Assembly: GCA_964036045.1 (NCBI GenBank)
Contig: OZ038382.1
Span: 143,666,961 to 143,730,960, forward strand
Length of the DNA: 64,000 nucleotides
Origin: Eutreptiella sp. 'Long Island Sound 2002'
Taxonomy: Eukaryota > Euglenozoa > Euglenophyceae > Eutreptiales > Eutreptiaceae
Direction of reading: 5' to 3'
The first letter of the stretch is position 1; every line of letters begins with the position of its first letter. The position numbers were made by a program, and so were the translations under genes. The notes under the pieces were generated by a model. It ran no database searches. It saw only the letters and a list, made by a program, of their open reading frames with translations, and was not told the origin of the DNA. This document shows, in pieces, positions 21,384-31,900 of the stretch.

Positions 21384-24300
21384 ATGCAGCCCGTGGGCTG
21401 GGGATATCCGCCTCCTGCAGCACCGCCAACAACTGCTGCAGGGGCCACAGCAGCTGGTGCGACACCGCAACCACCGCCACATGCAGCTGTACAACCGGGA
21501 CTGCAGCAGCTGTCCACGACGCCGTGGAGCATGCAGACACAGGTACTTGCCGTGCGCACTACTGTTTCCGTTGCGCGTGCTACGCTCTTGTTGTGCGTGC
21601 TACCTGTCTCGTTGTGCGCACTACGCAAGTCCTCGTTGCGTGTTTTTTGTCTTGTTTTCCGCGTGCTTTGTCTTGTTTTTCGCAGACGCTGTCCGGGACG
21701 CTGACCCAGTTCTCCCGAACTCAGCCTCTGTGGCCCGCGCCGAAGTCCCCGTTACGAGCTGCCTCATAGCAGCTGTCTCCCATACTGTTCCCCGGTGGGT
21801 CGCCCACCTTGGGCTCCCCAGTGCGCGGCAGTCTTCCAGTGGGCCAAGTGCAGCAAGTGCTCTTCGGCCCACTGCCAGGGCAGCAGCAGCAGCCAATGCA
21901 GCAGCAGCAAGTGCAGTTGCGGCCCAGCAAGTCAGCAGCCCACAACAACAGCAGCAGCAGCAGCAGCAGGTCCAACCAAGACAGCAGCAACCCCAAGTGC
22001 AAGCACAGTTTCAGTCTCCCCCCCCCCCAGGGCCACGTACGGGCTTTGCCTTCAGCAGCGACTTCAGGAACCGAATCTGGCCCAACCAAAACAGCACCAT
22101 CTGCGTTCAAGGGCCTGACTGGGCATGGCTGAAGGACATGAGGCCGGCCTACGTTTTCGAGGTGGCCTTCTACAAGTTCTGGCGCCAAAGGGCCACGGCG
22201 ATTGCCAAGATCCCAGACGAAGCCGTGAAACCCTGCTGGCATGACGAGAGCATTACTGGCCATTGGTGCAGTCTGGCGAACCTGTTGAACCCCTCCGTGC
22301 CCACCCAAGAAAGACAAGCTGCCTGTGGACACTGCAAGGTGGAGGAGTACGAGCTGCTCTTTTCGTGCTGGGCAAGTTACTAGTGGGGTCACGTTGGGAC
22401 CCACACGCCTCCGGGTGCCACCGCAAAGACCGTCCACCACTTCTACTTCAACAAGGACCCACCGAGCTTTATCAACGCAACCGACGTGGGGGCAATGGCC
22501 TTCAAGAACGAGTGTGCCTCGGTGAGAAGTGCGGGAACACGTTTGCTGCGGGGTCAGCCAAGAAAGAAGCCAGTGCAGCAAGGGCACTTGCAACCGGCGC
22601 CAAAGTCAAAGCCACGGCGGTCAAGGACGACAAGCAGCCGCAGCAGCAGCAAGTGCAGCAACAGCAGCAGCTCCAACAGCAGGCAGCCGTGCAGCAGGCA
22701 ATACTGCAGCTGCTCCAGCAGCAGCAGCAGGTGCAGATGGCCCAGCAACAGCAACAGCAACAACAACAACAGGCACAGGCACAGGTATGCGCTATGTTTG
22801 CCATTGCGCGCGCTTTTGACATTGTTGCGCGCGCTCCATTTGCTGTAGCACGTGCGATTTAATTGTTTGCGCGCGCTACCGCCCCACCGTCTGTCCTGTT
22901 GTCACGTAGGTTGGCAGCTTCGAGCAGCTCCTGTGCCTGGGATCCCGCAGAGGGCCGTTGATGATCAGCGTGCCCGGGGACATTGCCGGGCAGTCCAAGC
23001 ATGCGGCCGACTGGCTTGATGGACGGAAGGAGCAAGGCCCCTCACCGGTGCTGGCCCGGGCTAAGCGGCAGATGGAGGAGCTGGAGGTAGACTGGGCAGA
23101 TGCCTTTGCCGTGCCGGAGACAGAATCCGTGACAGTCCCAAGGCCGAAGAAGAAGCGTACCGAAGAGCCAACAGCCACCAGCCACCTACCACCAGCCATC
23201 TCCGCCTCCCACACCGCTAAGCCCCCTCACCCGCCAGGCAAGGTCCTTGCCCAGAAGACCGCCGACCAGCAGCTGATGGCACAGGCGGCACAGAGCGTCC
23301 AACGTCAGGCGGAACAGGCCAAGAAGAAAGAGGACAAAGCAAAGAAGAAGAAGAAGGAAGAGGAGGAAAAGAGGAAGAAGAAGGAGAAGGAAGAGGAAGA
23401 GAGGAGGAAGAAGAAGGAGAAGGAAGAGGAGGAGAAGAGACGGAAGAAAGCAGAGGAGGAGAAAGCAGAAAAGGTAATGCAGTGCGCGCTATCGGTGTCA
23501 ATGCACGTGCTATGCATTTTGTCGCGCATGCTATGCCCCGTATTGCGCGTGCTATGGATGTGCTATGCCTCTGCGCTACTCTTTCCAGGCAAGCAAGACG
23601 GCACCGCAGCAGGCACCCCCGCCGCAGCTCGCGTCAAAGCCAGCACCGAAGCAGCCTGTCCCAGTCCCAGACCAGCCACAAGAAAAAGGAGCTCCGTGCG
23701 GTTTCACCCCACCCAGTACAGCTCCCAAGGCCAAGCAGCAGAGCAAAGCCGACGCGGACAAGCTGGCAACAGATGAGCTCATGCAGCGCCGAGATTGGTC
23801 CTACAAAGACGGCCAGGAGCCTCGGTGGATCATCTACTGCACCACTGCAATGGCGCCGATGATTGTGCAGGGAGCCGAAATCAAGCCAGCAGGGGCCAGC
23901 AGGGCCCCTCAGGACCACGTGGCCGTCATCATCCCCAACGATCAGTCGCGCCCCAGCCAACAAGGGGAGGAGGAGGAGGAGGAGGACGACTGGTCGGAGT
24001 TCATGCCCAGCTGCAAGGTGTTCTCCGCCAAAAGCAAAGCTTATGAGGAGTTGGACAAGTGGCAGTCTTGGCGGGAGACGTACGAGGCTGATGAGATTGA
24101 GGACCTCTGCCCCGACCCAAAAACCATGAGGATGTCCCCATCCAAGCCACCAACCCCAAAGAAGAAGCAGCTCCAAGGAGACCAACCAGCCCAGCCACCA
24201 GCCCCCCCACAAGAAGACGAGGGACCTGCCGAAGCTGCAGCACAAGCAGAAGCACCAGCAGCAGCTGCACAAGAAGAAGAGGCACCAGCCCCAGCAGCAA

Positions 24301-24554
24301 CTGCACAAGAAGACGACGCACCAGCCCCACCACCAGAAGAAGAGGCACCAGCGGCCGCGCCACAAGAAAGAGAAGGAGCAGCCCCGAAAGAAGAAGAGGC
24401 ACCAGAAGGAGCAACCCCAGAAGGCGACCCACGCCCACAAAATAAAGGGAACGCAGCCCCAGCTGCCGCTTGGGCAGAAGACCACAGACCCGAATGGGAG
24501 AAGGAGTGGGATGCTGAAGTGGTGGTCGAAAGCATTAAGGAGATCACTGGATGA
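21384..24554 (+). CDS. Gln/Glu-rich protein 2 of the 5.79-kb element (multi-exon)
   Basis: ATG 21384 opens MQPVGWGYPPPAAPP. Exons are joined by GT-AG introns at 21543-21685, 22785-22909 and 23474-23588, each preserving phase 0. The product has a Pro/Ala-rich start, poly-Gln stretches, then a Trp/Cys-containing region (CVQGPDWAWLKDMRPAY, CGHCKVEEYELLFSCW, FYFNKDPPSF, GEKCGNTFA) that could be a small folded or metal-binding domain. More poly-Gln, a Lys/Glu coiled coil with a KKKR basic cluster (23140-23473), and a long acidic Pro/Ala/Glu tail ending ESIKEITG and TGA follow. TAG codons at 21770 and 22381, plus frame changes in the poly-Gln at about 21930 and near 22520, break this copy or mark unrecognised introns. 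No known family. Its place beside the transposase suggests an accessory DNA- or chromatin-binding role; that is inference. Confidence 0.6.
21543..21685 (+). other. intron (143 bp) with motif array
   Basis: Donor ACACAG/GTACTTGCC, acceptor TTTTTCGCAG/ACGCTG; frame kept. Motif copies at about 21549 (CGTGCGCACTAC), 21570 (TTGCGCGTGCTAC), 21591 (TTGTGCGTGCTAC) and 21612 (TTGTGCGCACTAC), 20-21 bp apart. Confidence 0.85.
22785..22909 (+). other. intron (125 bp) with motif array
   Basis: Donor GGCACAG/GTATGCGC, acceptor TGTCACGTAG/GTTGGC; frame kept. Motif copies at about 22788, 22802 (TTGCGCGCGCTTT), 22823 (TTGCGCGCGCTCC), 22846 (GCACGTGCGAT) and 22867 (TTGCGCGCGCTACC). Confidence 0.85.
23474..23588 (+). 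other. intron (115 bp) with motif array
   Basis: Donor GAAAAG/GTAATGCAG, acceptor CTCTTTCCAG/GCAAGC; frame kept. Motif copies at about 23481 (GTGCGCGCTAT), 23501 (TGCACGTGCTATG), 23520 (TCGCGCATGCTATG), 23541 (TTGCGCGTGCTATG) and 23571 (TCTGCGCTAC). Confidence 0.85.
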
Positions 24555-24906
24555 CAGCGCGCTCTATACCTGGTAGAGCGCGCGCTGTAAATATGTTGCG
24601 CGCGCTACACTGTCTGTGCCCATGAGGACCTGTACTGTTGCACACTTTTCAGACCTTTCAGAAAGTGTTCTTGCATGTGTCCTGGGTTGGGTGAGCAACA
24701 CGGAATGTTTTTGAAAAGCAAGGGGTTTTTGAGAAACACAGGACACTGGAAAAGGCATGGTTTTGAAACATTTTACGGTTTCGAACAATTTGAAAAATGG
24801 GACAATATAGCGCGGTAGAGCGCGGGCAATAAGCGCGCTACAAAGGTGATATTTTTCAAAATTTCCGCGCACTATGGAAAAAAAGCACTGTTGCGCGCAC
24901 GCAGGG
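24555..24906 (+). promoter_or_regulatory. 3' hairpin, right subterminal motif array and right TIR
   Basis: An inverted repeat CAGCGCGCTCTA ... TAGAGCGCGCGCTG (24555-24587) begins at the base after the stop codon. Further motif copies lie at 24597 (TTGCGCGCGCTACAC), 24808-24842 (three, including AAGCGCGCTACAAAG), 24866 (CCGCGCACTATGG) and 24891 (TTGCGCGCACGCAGGG), which ends the element. Confidence 0.7.
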
Positions 24907-26008
24907 TAGGGATACTCTCCTCTCCTCTTGAGATACGGACATTCTACTCCCCCCACGCATAGTGATTCTCTTCTCCACCTGGGATAGGGACATTCTCCTC
25001 TCCCCATCGGATAGAGACTCTCTTCTCTCCTTGGAACAGGGCCTCCATGGATGTGCTCTCATTGGACCCGGGATATCTCTCTTTGTGCACTCACTCTGCG
25101 GGCCGGGTCTAGGTCTCTACATGTGACCCGGGTCATTTGTTTATCCAATTCTCTTACCCAATCCCTCTCCTAGTGCATGCGTTCTCTCATGGGTCATGGT
25201 TAGGCGAAATCCTCCTTCCATACACATGCTCTCCTGGATTGGATTATGGGAAGGTCGAGCTCTTCATGGCATGGATTGGTGAAGGTCTCTCCTATTAATA
25301 GGGCAATATATATGTGCTCTCTTGAGGCGGGACTCCCTCTTTTCGGGATAGGACACTCTCCCCATGGATATACTCTCACGGCTTTTCGAGTATAAATTCT
25401 CTTGGGATTTAGTTGGGGAATGGAGGTGCCACCGGATGAGGTTGGGAGGTATTGGGGAACCAGGTCCATGTTGGACTAGGGAGGAAACCCCGGAACATCT
25501 CTTCGTTGTTGATCCATTGTTTTGGGATGCTTTGGTGTAATCAAATATAATATTTCCCTCTCCGTCCATCCATTGAGCACGTGGGATTCCAGGTCTCCCG
25601 AGGGTATGAGACCAATTAATGTTTGAGGTCAAGTTCTCCATGGTTGCATGTGCATGCTGGACGGTGAGTGCATCTCATATCTCGCGATTGCTTTGCCATT
25701 GACCTCAAGGGGTGTTGAATCATGTGAGGTTAATTCTCCTTTGCCATGTTCCATGAGGATGACCACGACCTTCAAGACCATTGGGAGGTTGAGCAGTTTC
25801 TTTTTAGCCAATTATTGCTTACTGCTTTGTATGTCATTGGATTTTGGTGTACATTCTTTTGTCTTCTTTTATGTTAGGCGGCAAAGGTTGTACGTTTGTT
25901 TGTGTATTGCTGGCAAGCGGTCAAGATAGGGATTCATATTGATTGTCAATGCTTTGATTTTGTGCAGCCGTGTGCCTAGGGAAGGACCACCCCCTAGGAC
26001 ACTCGTAA
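24907..26008 (+). repeat. 5' LTR, right part
   Basis: Aligns with 41271-42364 of the 3' LTR. It begins with the second TA of the transposon target duplication, then GGGATACTCTCC, and ends ...GGACACTCGTAA, where the 3' LTR has CGTCA. Internal sequence starts AAACAAACGTAGC. Confidence 0.9.
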
Positions 26009-26325
26009 AAACAAACGTAGCTGACGCGAACGCGTTCAACGCCGTCGGTGGTCGACAACTCGTTGAGTGACGAGTACTCGGTTGCTGGGCATAGGGCTCG
26101 AGACCGTTGCGGTACCGTGGTGGGGCGCCGTGCTGTCGAAAAGTTGGTGCCTATAGTCTGACGGGGACACCGTCCACGCCACCGGGCAAGTGAGTGCATC
26201 TCCTTGCTGGCGTCCCCTGCCTCAACAGCACAACCTCTTGTTGCTCGCGTTGTCGGAGATCCAGGCTTTCCGCGCCTGCACCTAGACTTCTCTAGGTACG
26301 AGTCCAAGAACTCCTCCCAGACGCC

Positions 26326-26952
26326 ATGGTCAATTGGCAACAAGCGGGCAAGACCTGGCCCAAGCCCCATCCCCATGCGGTAAGATTACTGCAAGGGCTG
26401 ATATGGGACAAGCAGTACCGCCACTCCAACCCCCAATGTGAGGGCCGTGTCCCCCAGACCTTCGAGTTGAGGGAAGATATGGGGGCCGACCGCCTGCAAG
26501 CCCTTGAAGATTGGCTGCAGGTGGAAGGTTATGGCTATCGTTTCCGCCAAAGAAGGTGGCGGGTATGGAGGCTGAACCCCAGGGCCGGGGAAGGGCTGTG
26601 CCTGGACGGGTATCAGGAGGAGGTCGACGACAATGAGTATAGGGCTGGCCAAAGGATCAATGTTTCCATGTGTGACATGATCGAAAAAGAGTTCCGCGAA
26701 CCGGGACAAGAACGCAAATTGCGTAAATCAGCCGGTGATAAGAAGCGGTCATCCGGGGACAAAAAGCGAGACAAGAAATGGAAAGAGTTCCAAGAAATCC
26801 AAGCTGCCCAAGCTAGAGCGCTAGTTCCCATCGTTGAACGCACAACCGCAGAACGCCCGGGCTCGCCATCTACCCCAGGCGAAGATGCCATGGGTGATGT
26901 ACACATGGGCACTCCGAAGCCCACCCAGCCCCTGCCACATCATCATCCTTAG
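26326..26952 (+). pseudogene. Ty3 element gag-region ORF a
   Basis: The first long frame after the 5' LTR has 208 codons from ATG MVNWQQAGKTWPKPHP. It is basic, with KKRSSGDKKRDKK at about residues 140-155. No zinc knuckle is visible. It lies in a different frame from the next ORF (27074), so either a frameshift or the ORF end separates them. Its place at the start of the element suggests a Gag N-terminal region; I do not recognise the fold. Confidence 0.55.
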
Positions 26953-27073
26953 CCCTTGCCGCATCATCCTCATCAACGGCTGCTGCTTCATCTTCATCAG
27001 CGGCCCGTGAACCCACCATTCAGAGCGCCCGATCAACTCCCGATGTGGAAGAATGCGGTAAAAGGGCAGCAGA

Positions 27074-28222
27074 ATGCGAGAGGTGCACTGGGCGCCCTTG
27101 CCATCTCCAGGAACGGCATCGCCTCCTCTGGAACAAGGGGAACAACGAAAGAGGTGGACGGTCAAAGAGATGACGGAACGCCAAAGGGGCCTGGAAGCCT
27201 GGCGACAGGGAATTGAGGAGATCCTCGCGCAAGAAGTGGCGCAAAGAGCCGAGGCCCTCAACGCCGAGATGGTGCGGGAGATCGAAGAGCAAGAAGCGGA
27301 GAAAGAAGAAGCCGAACAAGCGGCAAGGATGGCAGCAGCACGGCGTGCCAAAAGGGAACAAGAGGCGGACGCAAGCCACCACTTGGATGTGGAATCACTG
27401 AAGCGCCCACTTCGTGGTCTGGCTGAAGAATATGGGCGTCGATTCCCATCCGCCTCAAATCCACCGGCCACAGCTCCTGAGGACAACATTACCCTCGACG
27501 ACATTGAAGTCAAGAGTGGGAGCACCGTCACCGATGAAAGAAGCAAGGGGAAGAACAAAGGGAAGAAAAAGACCAAGATGTGCGCCAAGCCCCAACAGTC
27601 CGAGGAGGAGTACTACACGACGTGTGAAGATCGGGACTTCTCCGACTTCCGGGGTCCAGCCGAGGTCATCGTGAGCGCCGTGGCGGCGGGAGGTCAACCC
27701 CCAAGCCATCAGAGCTCGAATGGGATTTTTTTGGACTCCATGGGTGGAAGACCGGGAAGATTGCCTTCAAGAGGATCGCGAAGCCACTCCGGCGAGTCCG
27801 ATGACAGCGTGCGTATCCGACTGCTCCCCGGACACCCACGCGCGGGGCGACTAGATCGAGAACAATTACACGATCGAAAGTCCCAAGACTTCATCGACCG
27901 GTGGTCAGGCATTGATTGGCTCAAGGGAAGAGTGGAAGAGTTGGAGAAGGTCACCGAGAATCTTCAGAAGGAAGCAGCCATCGCCAAGCAAGAGGTGGTC
28001 CGACTCACTGGTGTGGTAGGTGAAGCTCAAAAGACAGCCACACAAGCACTGGAAGAATTGAAGCGCCACGCGCAAGTCGCCATCTCGCTGCAAGATCGCC
28101 TCGATGCGCTCAACTCCGAAGGGCTGGAGGAGCTTGGCAAAGTGCGTGAAGCCTGCCCACAAGCACCACCACGCCGCGGAGACGTTGAGCCCGCAGCGCC
28201 GTCGAGGGCTCTATACCGATAG
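27074..28222 (+). pseudogene. Ty3 element gag-region ORF b, coiled coils
   Basis: 382 codons with two charged helical segments: about residues 30-100 (EEILAQEVAQRAEALNAEMV and onward) and 270-360 (VEELEKVTENLQKEAAIAKQ and onward). A Lys-rich cluster GKNKGKKKTK lies near residue 160. Such coiled coils are common in structural Gag-like proteins of this type of element. No CCHC knuckle is seen. Confidence 0.55.
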
Positions 28223-28318
28223 CGGGAGAGATGGAATTATCCGTCCCGAGCGCCTCCCGATGACCAAGAGTCCGGGATCTCCCAGTCCAGTGCCGCACCC
28301 TCGGCAAGGTCTGGAAGA

Positions 28319-29152
28319 GTGTCGAGTACACCTCCAAGAGCACCACCTCCGAGAGGATACCAAGCTGTGCTGCCGGCGGCTGGCTATCAATGGGTTCGCG
28401 TCCAAGGAAAGTGGCAGCAAGAGAGACTGCCGAGGGTACAAGAACCCCAAAAAAATCCACGGTCGGCGAACCGCTATGAAGAGTTGCAGCGGTATGGACC
28501 GGAAGAAGAAGATGATGACATCGACGTTAGCGACCGCAGTGGGATAAGCTTGGAGGACATGTTGGAACAAGAGTTCGAAGGCCTTCCGCCTCCTTACACC
28601 CAGCTTGAAGAGGAGCGCGACATCGCCCACGACATGGACATTCATGCCCTGGGAACCCAAGCCGCGTATGGAAGAGACCGTTAACGATACGGCCCTCGAC
28701 GCGATTGGGAGCCCCGAGGTCGAGTGCCAATATTGGCAAGCAGCTGACGGGGAGCCGCTGAATTAGAGGACACCCGTGATTTGGTTCCTTCTCGTTGCAG
28801 CGGAGATCCGCTCACTCTCGACCACTTCTTCCAGGCATTGGATATTTATGGCTTGCAGCTATGCGTTGGGATGCCGAGGTCAGACCGAGAGGAACATCTT
28901 TTCAATCGTTTTTGTTACCGCCTCCAAAAAGCCTTGCAAACTTCATACTTGCAAGATTTGGCCGATGCAAAGATCAGGGGCTACAAGCAAGCCAAGAAGT
29001 GGCTCGAGCAGGAAGAAAGAGTCGATGCTCCAGAAAAAGCGTCCAAGCTTTGGAAGGCTGTCACTCTCGTACACAACGGGAATGATATCTTCCTATACAA
29101 ACGGCGGGATTTCCAGCGAGAATACGCTGTAGACAAAGCCGCCTTTGCATGA
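28319..29152 (+). pseudogene. Ty3 element gag-region ORF c/d
   Basis: Two pieces in one frame (28319-28684 and 28781-29152). The first is acidic and Pro/Tyr-containing (GLPPPYTQLEEERD). The second has DHFFQALDIYGLQLCVGM and RDFQREYAVDKAAFA and reads like a helical capsid-type segment. A short interrupted stretch separates them. Assignment to Gag rests on position. Confidence 0.45.
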
Positions 29153-29409
29153 GCCAACCCGGACCGCAAGCTCAAGAGCGAGCGTCAGCGTCCCCAAGGG
29201 ATTCGTGAAGTTCAAACTGAACTCCAAAAAAAAAGGTGGGTCTCAAGGAGTTGCTCGAGAAGATGCTGACATCGGGGAAGAGTCCAAAAGAGGGCATGCC
29301 TCAAGCGGCGTCGCCCTCAACAGCCGCTCATTAGCGGGGCCCTTGCAGCCAAGGGCCCCAGCTGGCGACCCGGCCGCAGGCAAACCCGGCCAGAAGGTCG
29401 GAAGGACGG

Positions 29410-30276
29410 TTGACGAGGCACCATCCTCGGAAAGCTTTCTCGTCTCCTTCACCATCACCAAGTCCTCAAGAGGACGATGAGGAAGAATTACCCCCTCTTC
29501 AATCCGGAAGTGAAAGCAAAGGTGAAGAAGAAGAAAAGACCTGCAGCAGAGTCACCAATGAGCAAGGAGCTGCAGACAGGCCGCCAACCGTAACCTACAC
29601 CCTATACGAGGACCTCATCGAACTGCTTGAGGCACCCCAGAAGCTGGAGCTATTAGGCGTCCGCTTGGTTGGCGGCGAGGGACAGCTCCACTTGCGACTC
29701 CGTGTAACCTTCCAAGGGGTCGAAAGGTTGGTGAGTGTGCTGGTGGACTCGGGAGCCCAAGTCAGTCTCGTGAGGACTGTGCTCTTCACAGCATCTTGTA
29801 TCAGGACGAGCCCTAACCCGGTTTGCTTGAGGGTCGCCAATGGGCAGTACATGGGTGGAGGCAGGACTGAAGCTCACCTTGAGATGGAATTCCTGAACCA
29901 TGAAGACCTGTCGCGACCGGACAAGGGCAAGCGTGTTACCTTGAGTGGTACCTTTTACGAAGTGGACATGGACTGGGATGTTATTATTGGCTATGACTTT
30001 ATGGCGGCCACGGATACAGGTGTACAACAGGCCCAAAGTTCCATGACCCTCTACAACGATGACCGTTTGTCCTGGTTTACCGCCCACCTTGCATTTGAAG
30101 AGAGCCATTGGGCACACGCGGCACGCGAGCAGCTTTGCCGCGTTGTACGGGCAGTCAAACCATGCCAAAGGCCCCTCGACAAATATGGTTTTACTCCCAA
30201 ACCCTTCCAAGAGGCGGTTGCCAGATCGGGAGCAGGCGAGCCATCGGTAGATGCCTTCAGCTCTGCATACTCCTAA
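29410..30276 (+). pseudogene. Ty3 element aspartic protease
   Basis: LVSVLVDSGAQVSLV at about 29727-29770 carries the catalytic D-S-G motif, and WDVIIGYDFMA at about 29970-30005 matches the conserved C-terminal strand of retropepsin-like proteases. It would cleave the Gag-Pol polyprotein. A Ser/Glu-rich linker precedes it. The following 30277-30590 is broken between frames and holds no clear domain. Confidence 0.8.
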
Positions 30277-30591
30277 AGGTTTCCTTTATGCAAGACATAT
30301 TGGCAAACCAAGGACTCCGCATGGTTCAAGCGATGGTATGAGCATTTTTGGGGACTGCTATGGATTCACTGCAACCCAGGATGTGTGCCGCGCGCCAGTG
30401 CAAAATTTAAGTCCAACGGAGCCAAGGCCCGCCTTGTGCTGACGGAGAAAGTGTGGGAAGATGACCGAATGGTGAGGCTCCAAGATGATTTGGAACGTAT
30501 GACCCTAAACTCTTACGATTTTCCGGCGGGTCAGAGCATCTACAAGGATGCTAGGGGCCAAAAATTAGGCGACACGCCCGGCTGAACCACG

Positions 30592-31031
30592 GTGGTGTAT
30601 GTGGACGGCTCACTCTTGGATGAATTGGAAGCCGATATCCAAATGGTTGCGCGAGTAGTTGCCGAGCCCATGCGCTACATGTTCGCAGCACCATCCCAAG
30701 AAGCTGATCAATACACAGAAGGGCGTGATGACCTAACCACCGACGAGCTTGACGCTGTGGTGGGATACATGCACAACCCTATGCACGACATCATGTCTGC
30801 AAAAGGGAGCAAGGATGACACCAAATGGTGGGAAGATGACTCCATCGCCTCGGGCGCCTTTGATGGCAATGCATTTGTCCGTAGAGTGCTTGACCATTGC
30901 GCCGACCAAGATGAGCAGCGAGGAGGAAACGCCCCCACGTTATGGAGATATTTACCGGACAGAATGTGGAATCCATCGTGCCCCCAGAGCCTCTAAGGAC
31001 CCTCGCGCCTTGGACCCGGAACAAGACCAAG
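30592..31031 (+). pseudogene. linker between protease and reverse transcriptase
   Basis: An acidic frame (30592-30996) ends at a stop; the RT frame starts in overlap at 30749. No domain is recognised. A homologous linker occurs between PR and RT in related elements, so this is probably ordinary polyprotein. Confidence 0.4.
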
Positions 31032-31900
31032 TCCACCTGTCCCAAGATACCCATGAGAGGTCCATGGTGCAAGTGGCGACCAAGGTCAAAGCTTTCGCCG
31101 ACTCCCACCCTGGTGTCCAAGCGCTAAGGGAAAAAATCAAGGGAGATTATGCGAAGAACTTCTTCAGTGGAAAGCCCACCAAAGATCCTCCAATTCGTGG
31201 CCCGTATGGCGAAGCAAAAATCCGCCTCCGACATCCACACAAGGTAGTCTGGCAACGTTGGTTCGCTTTGAAGGGAGACCGGCTTGAAGCCATGAAAGCC
31301 AAGCTGAAAGAATTCAGGGAGTGTGGGTGGTTGGAACCATGCACCAGCGAGTGGGCCTCCCCTGCCTTCGTTGTTCCAAAGAAGGTGGCCGGGGAATGGC
31401 GGCTGGCCGTCGACTACCGAGGGCTGAACGAGCAAACGGAGTTCGACTCCTACACCCTGCCCCTCATCAAGGATATGTTGCAGAGGCAACATGGGCGACG
31501 GCTCCTCACGGTGATCGACCTGAAACACGGTTACCACCAAATGCCGTTGGCGCCGGAGTCTCGTGCATGCGCTGCCATGTCTACCCCGCTGGGTCCTCTC
31601 CAATGGAAGGTAATGCCCATGGGATGTGGAAACGGCAATGCGTCTTTCCAACGAACGTTGGAAGACATCCTCAAGCCCGTTGCCGACTGCGCCGATCCTT
31701 TCGTCGATGATATCATCGTTCGGCCAGACACGGAGGGTATGACCGATGAGGAAGTGCTTGCCGCCCATGAAGCTGACGTGAGGAGAGTCTTGGACCTCCT
31801 GGTCTCTTTGCAACTCACCGGAAGTGCCAACAAAGCCACCATCGCAGTCAACGAAGTGGAATTTGCTGGACACGTGGGTGGCATGGGGCAAGGGCAAGCC
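31032..31900 (+). pseudogene. Ty3 element reverse transcriptase
   Basis: The conserved RT blocks are in order: SEWASPAFVVPKK, WRLAVDYRGLNEQT, LTVIDLKHGYHQMPL with the first catalytic Asp, AAMSTPLGPLQWKVMPMG, and DPFVDDIIV with the catalytic F-V-D-D. It copies element RNA into cDNA in the cytoplasm or particle. The frame changes near 31890 into the RNase H part. The catalytic residues look intact, but the polyprotein is broken. Confidence 0.9.

Larger units (their letters stand above)
19118..24906 (+). mobile_element. 5.79-kb DNA transposon with TIRs, TA duplication and GCGCGCGCTA motif arrays
   Basis: Comparison with the intact 3' LTR at 41260-41285 (CTTCTTGGGATAGAGATAC) shows the insertion exactly. 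The left end is CCCTGCATGCGCGCTACAG and the right end, reverse-complemented, is CCCTGCGTGCGCGCAACAG: 17 of 19 positions match. TA flanks both sides (19116-19117 and 24907-24908). Both ends are crowded with a motif close to TTGCGCGCGCTA(C/T), which also occurs in each internal intron. Inside are a candidate transposase gene and a Gln/Glu-rich gene on the plus strand. TA duplication plus CCC ends does not by itself assign a superfamily (Plavaka/CMC-like, ISL2EU-like or a new group are possible). Confidence 0.9.

Noticed and set aside
23634-24547. Minus-strand ORFs of 283 and 168 codons rich in Leu, Phe, Cys or Ala, Ser
   Set aside because: Antisense of the acidic Pro/Glu-rich exon of the transposon's protein 2.
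26009-26060. tRNA primer-binding site after the 5' LTR
   Set aside because: No TGG-starting complement to a common tRNA 3' end is visible; self-priming or mutation is possible but not shown.
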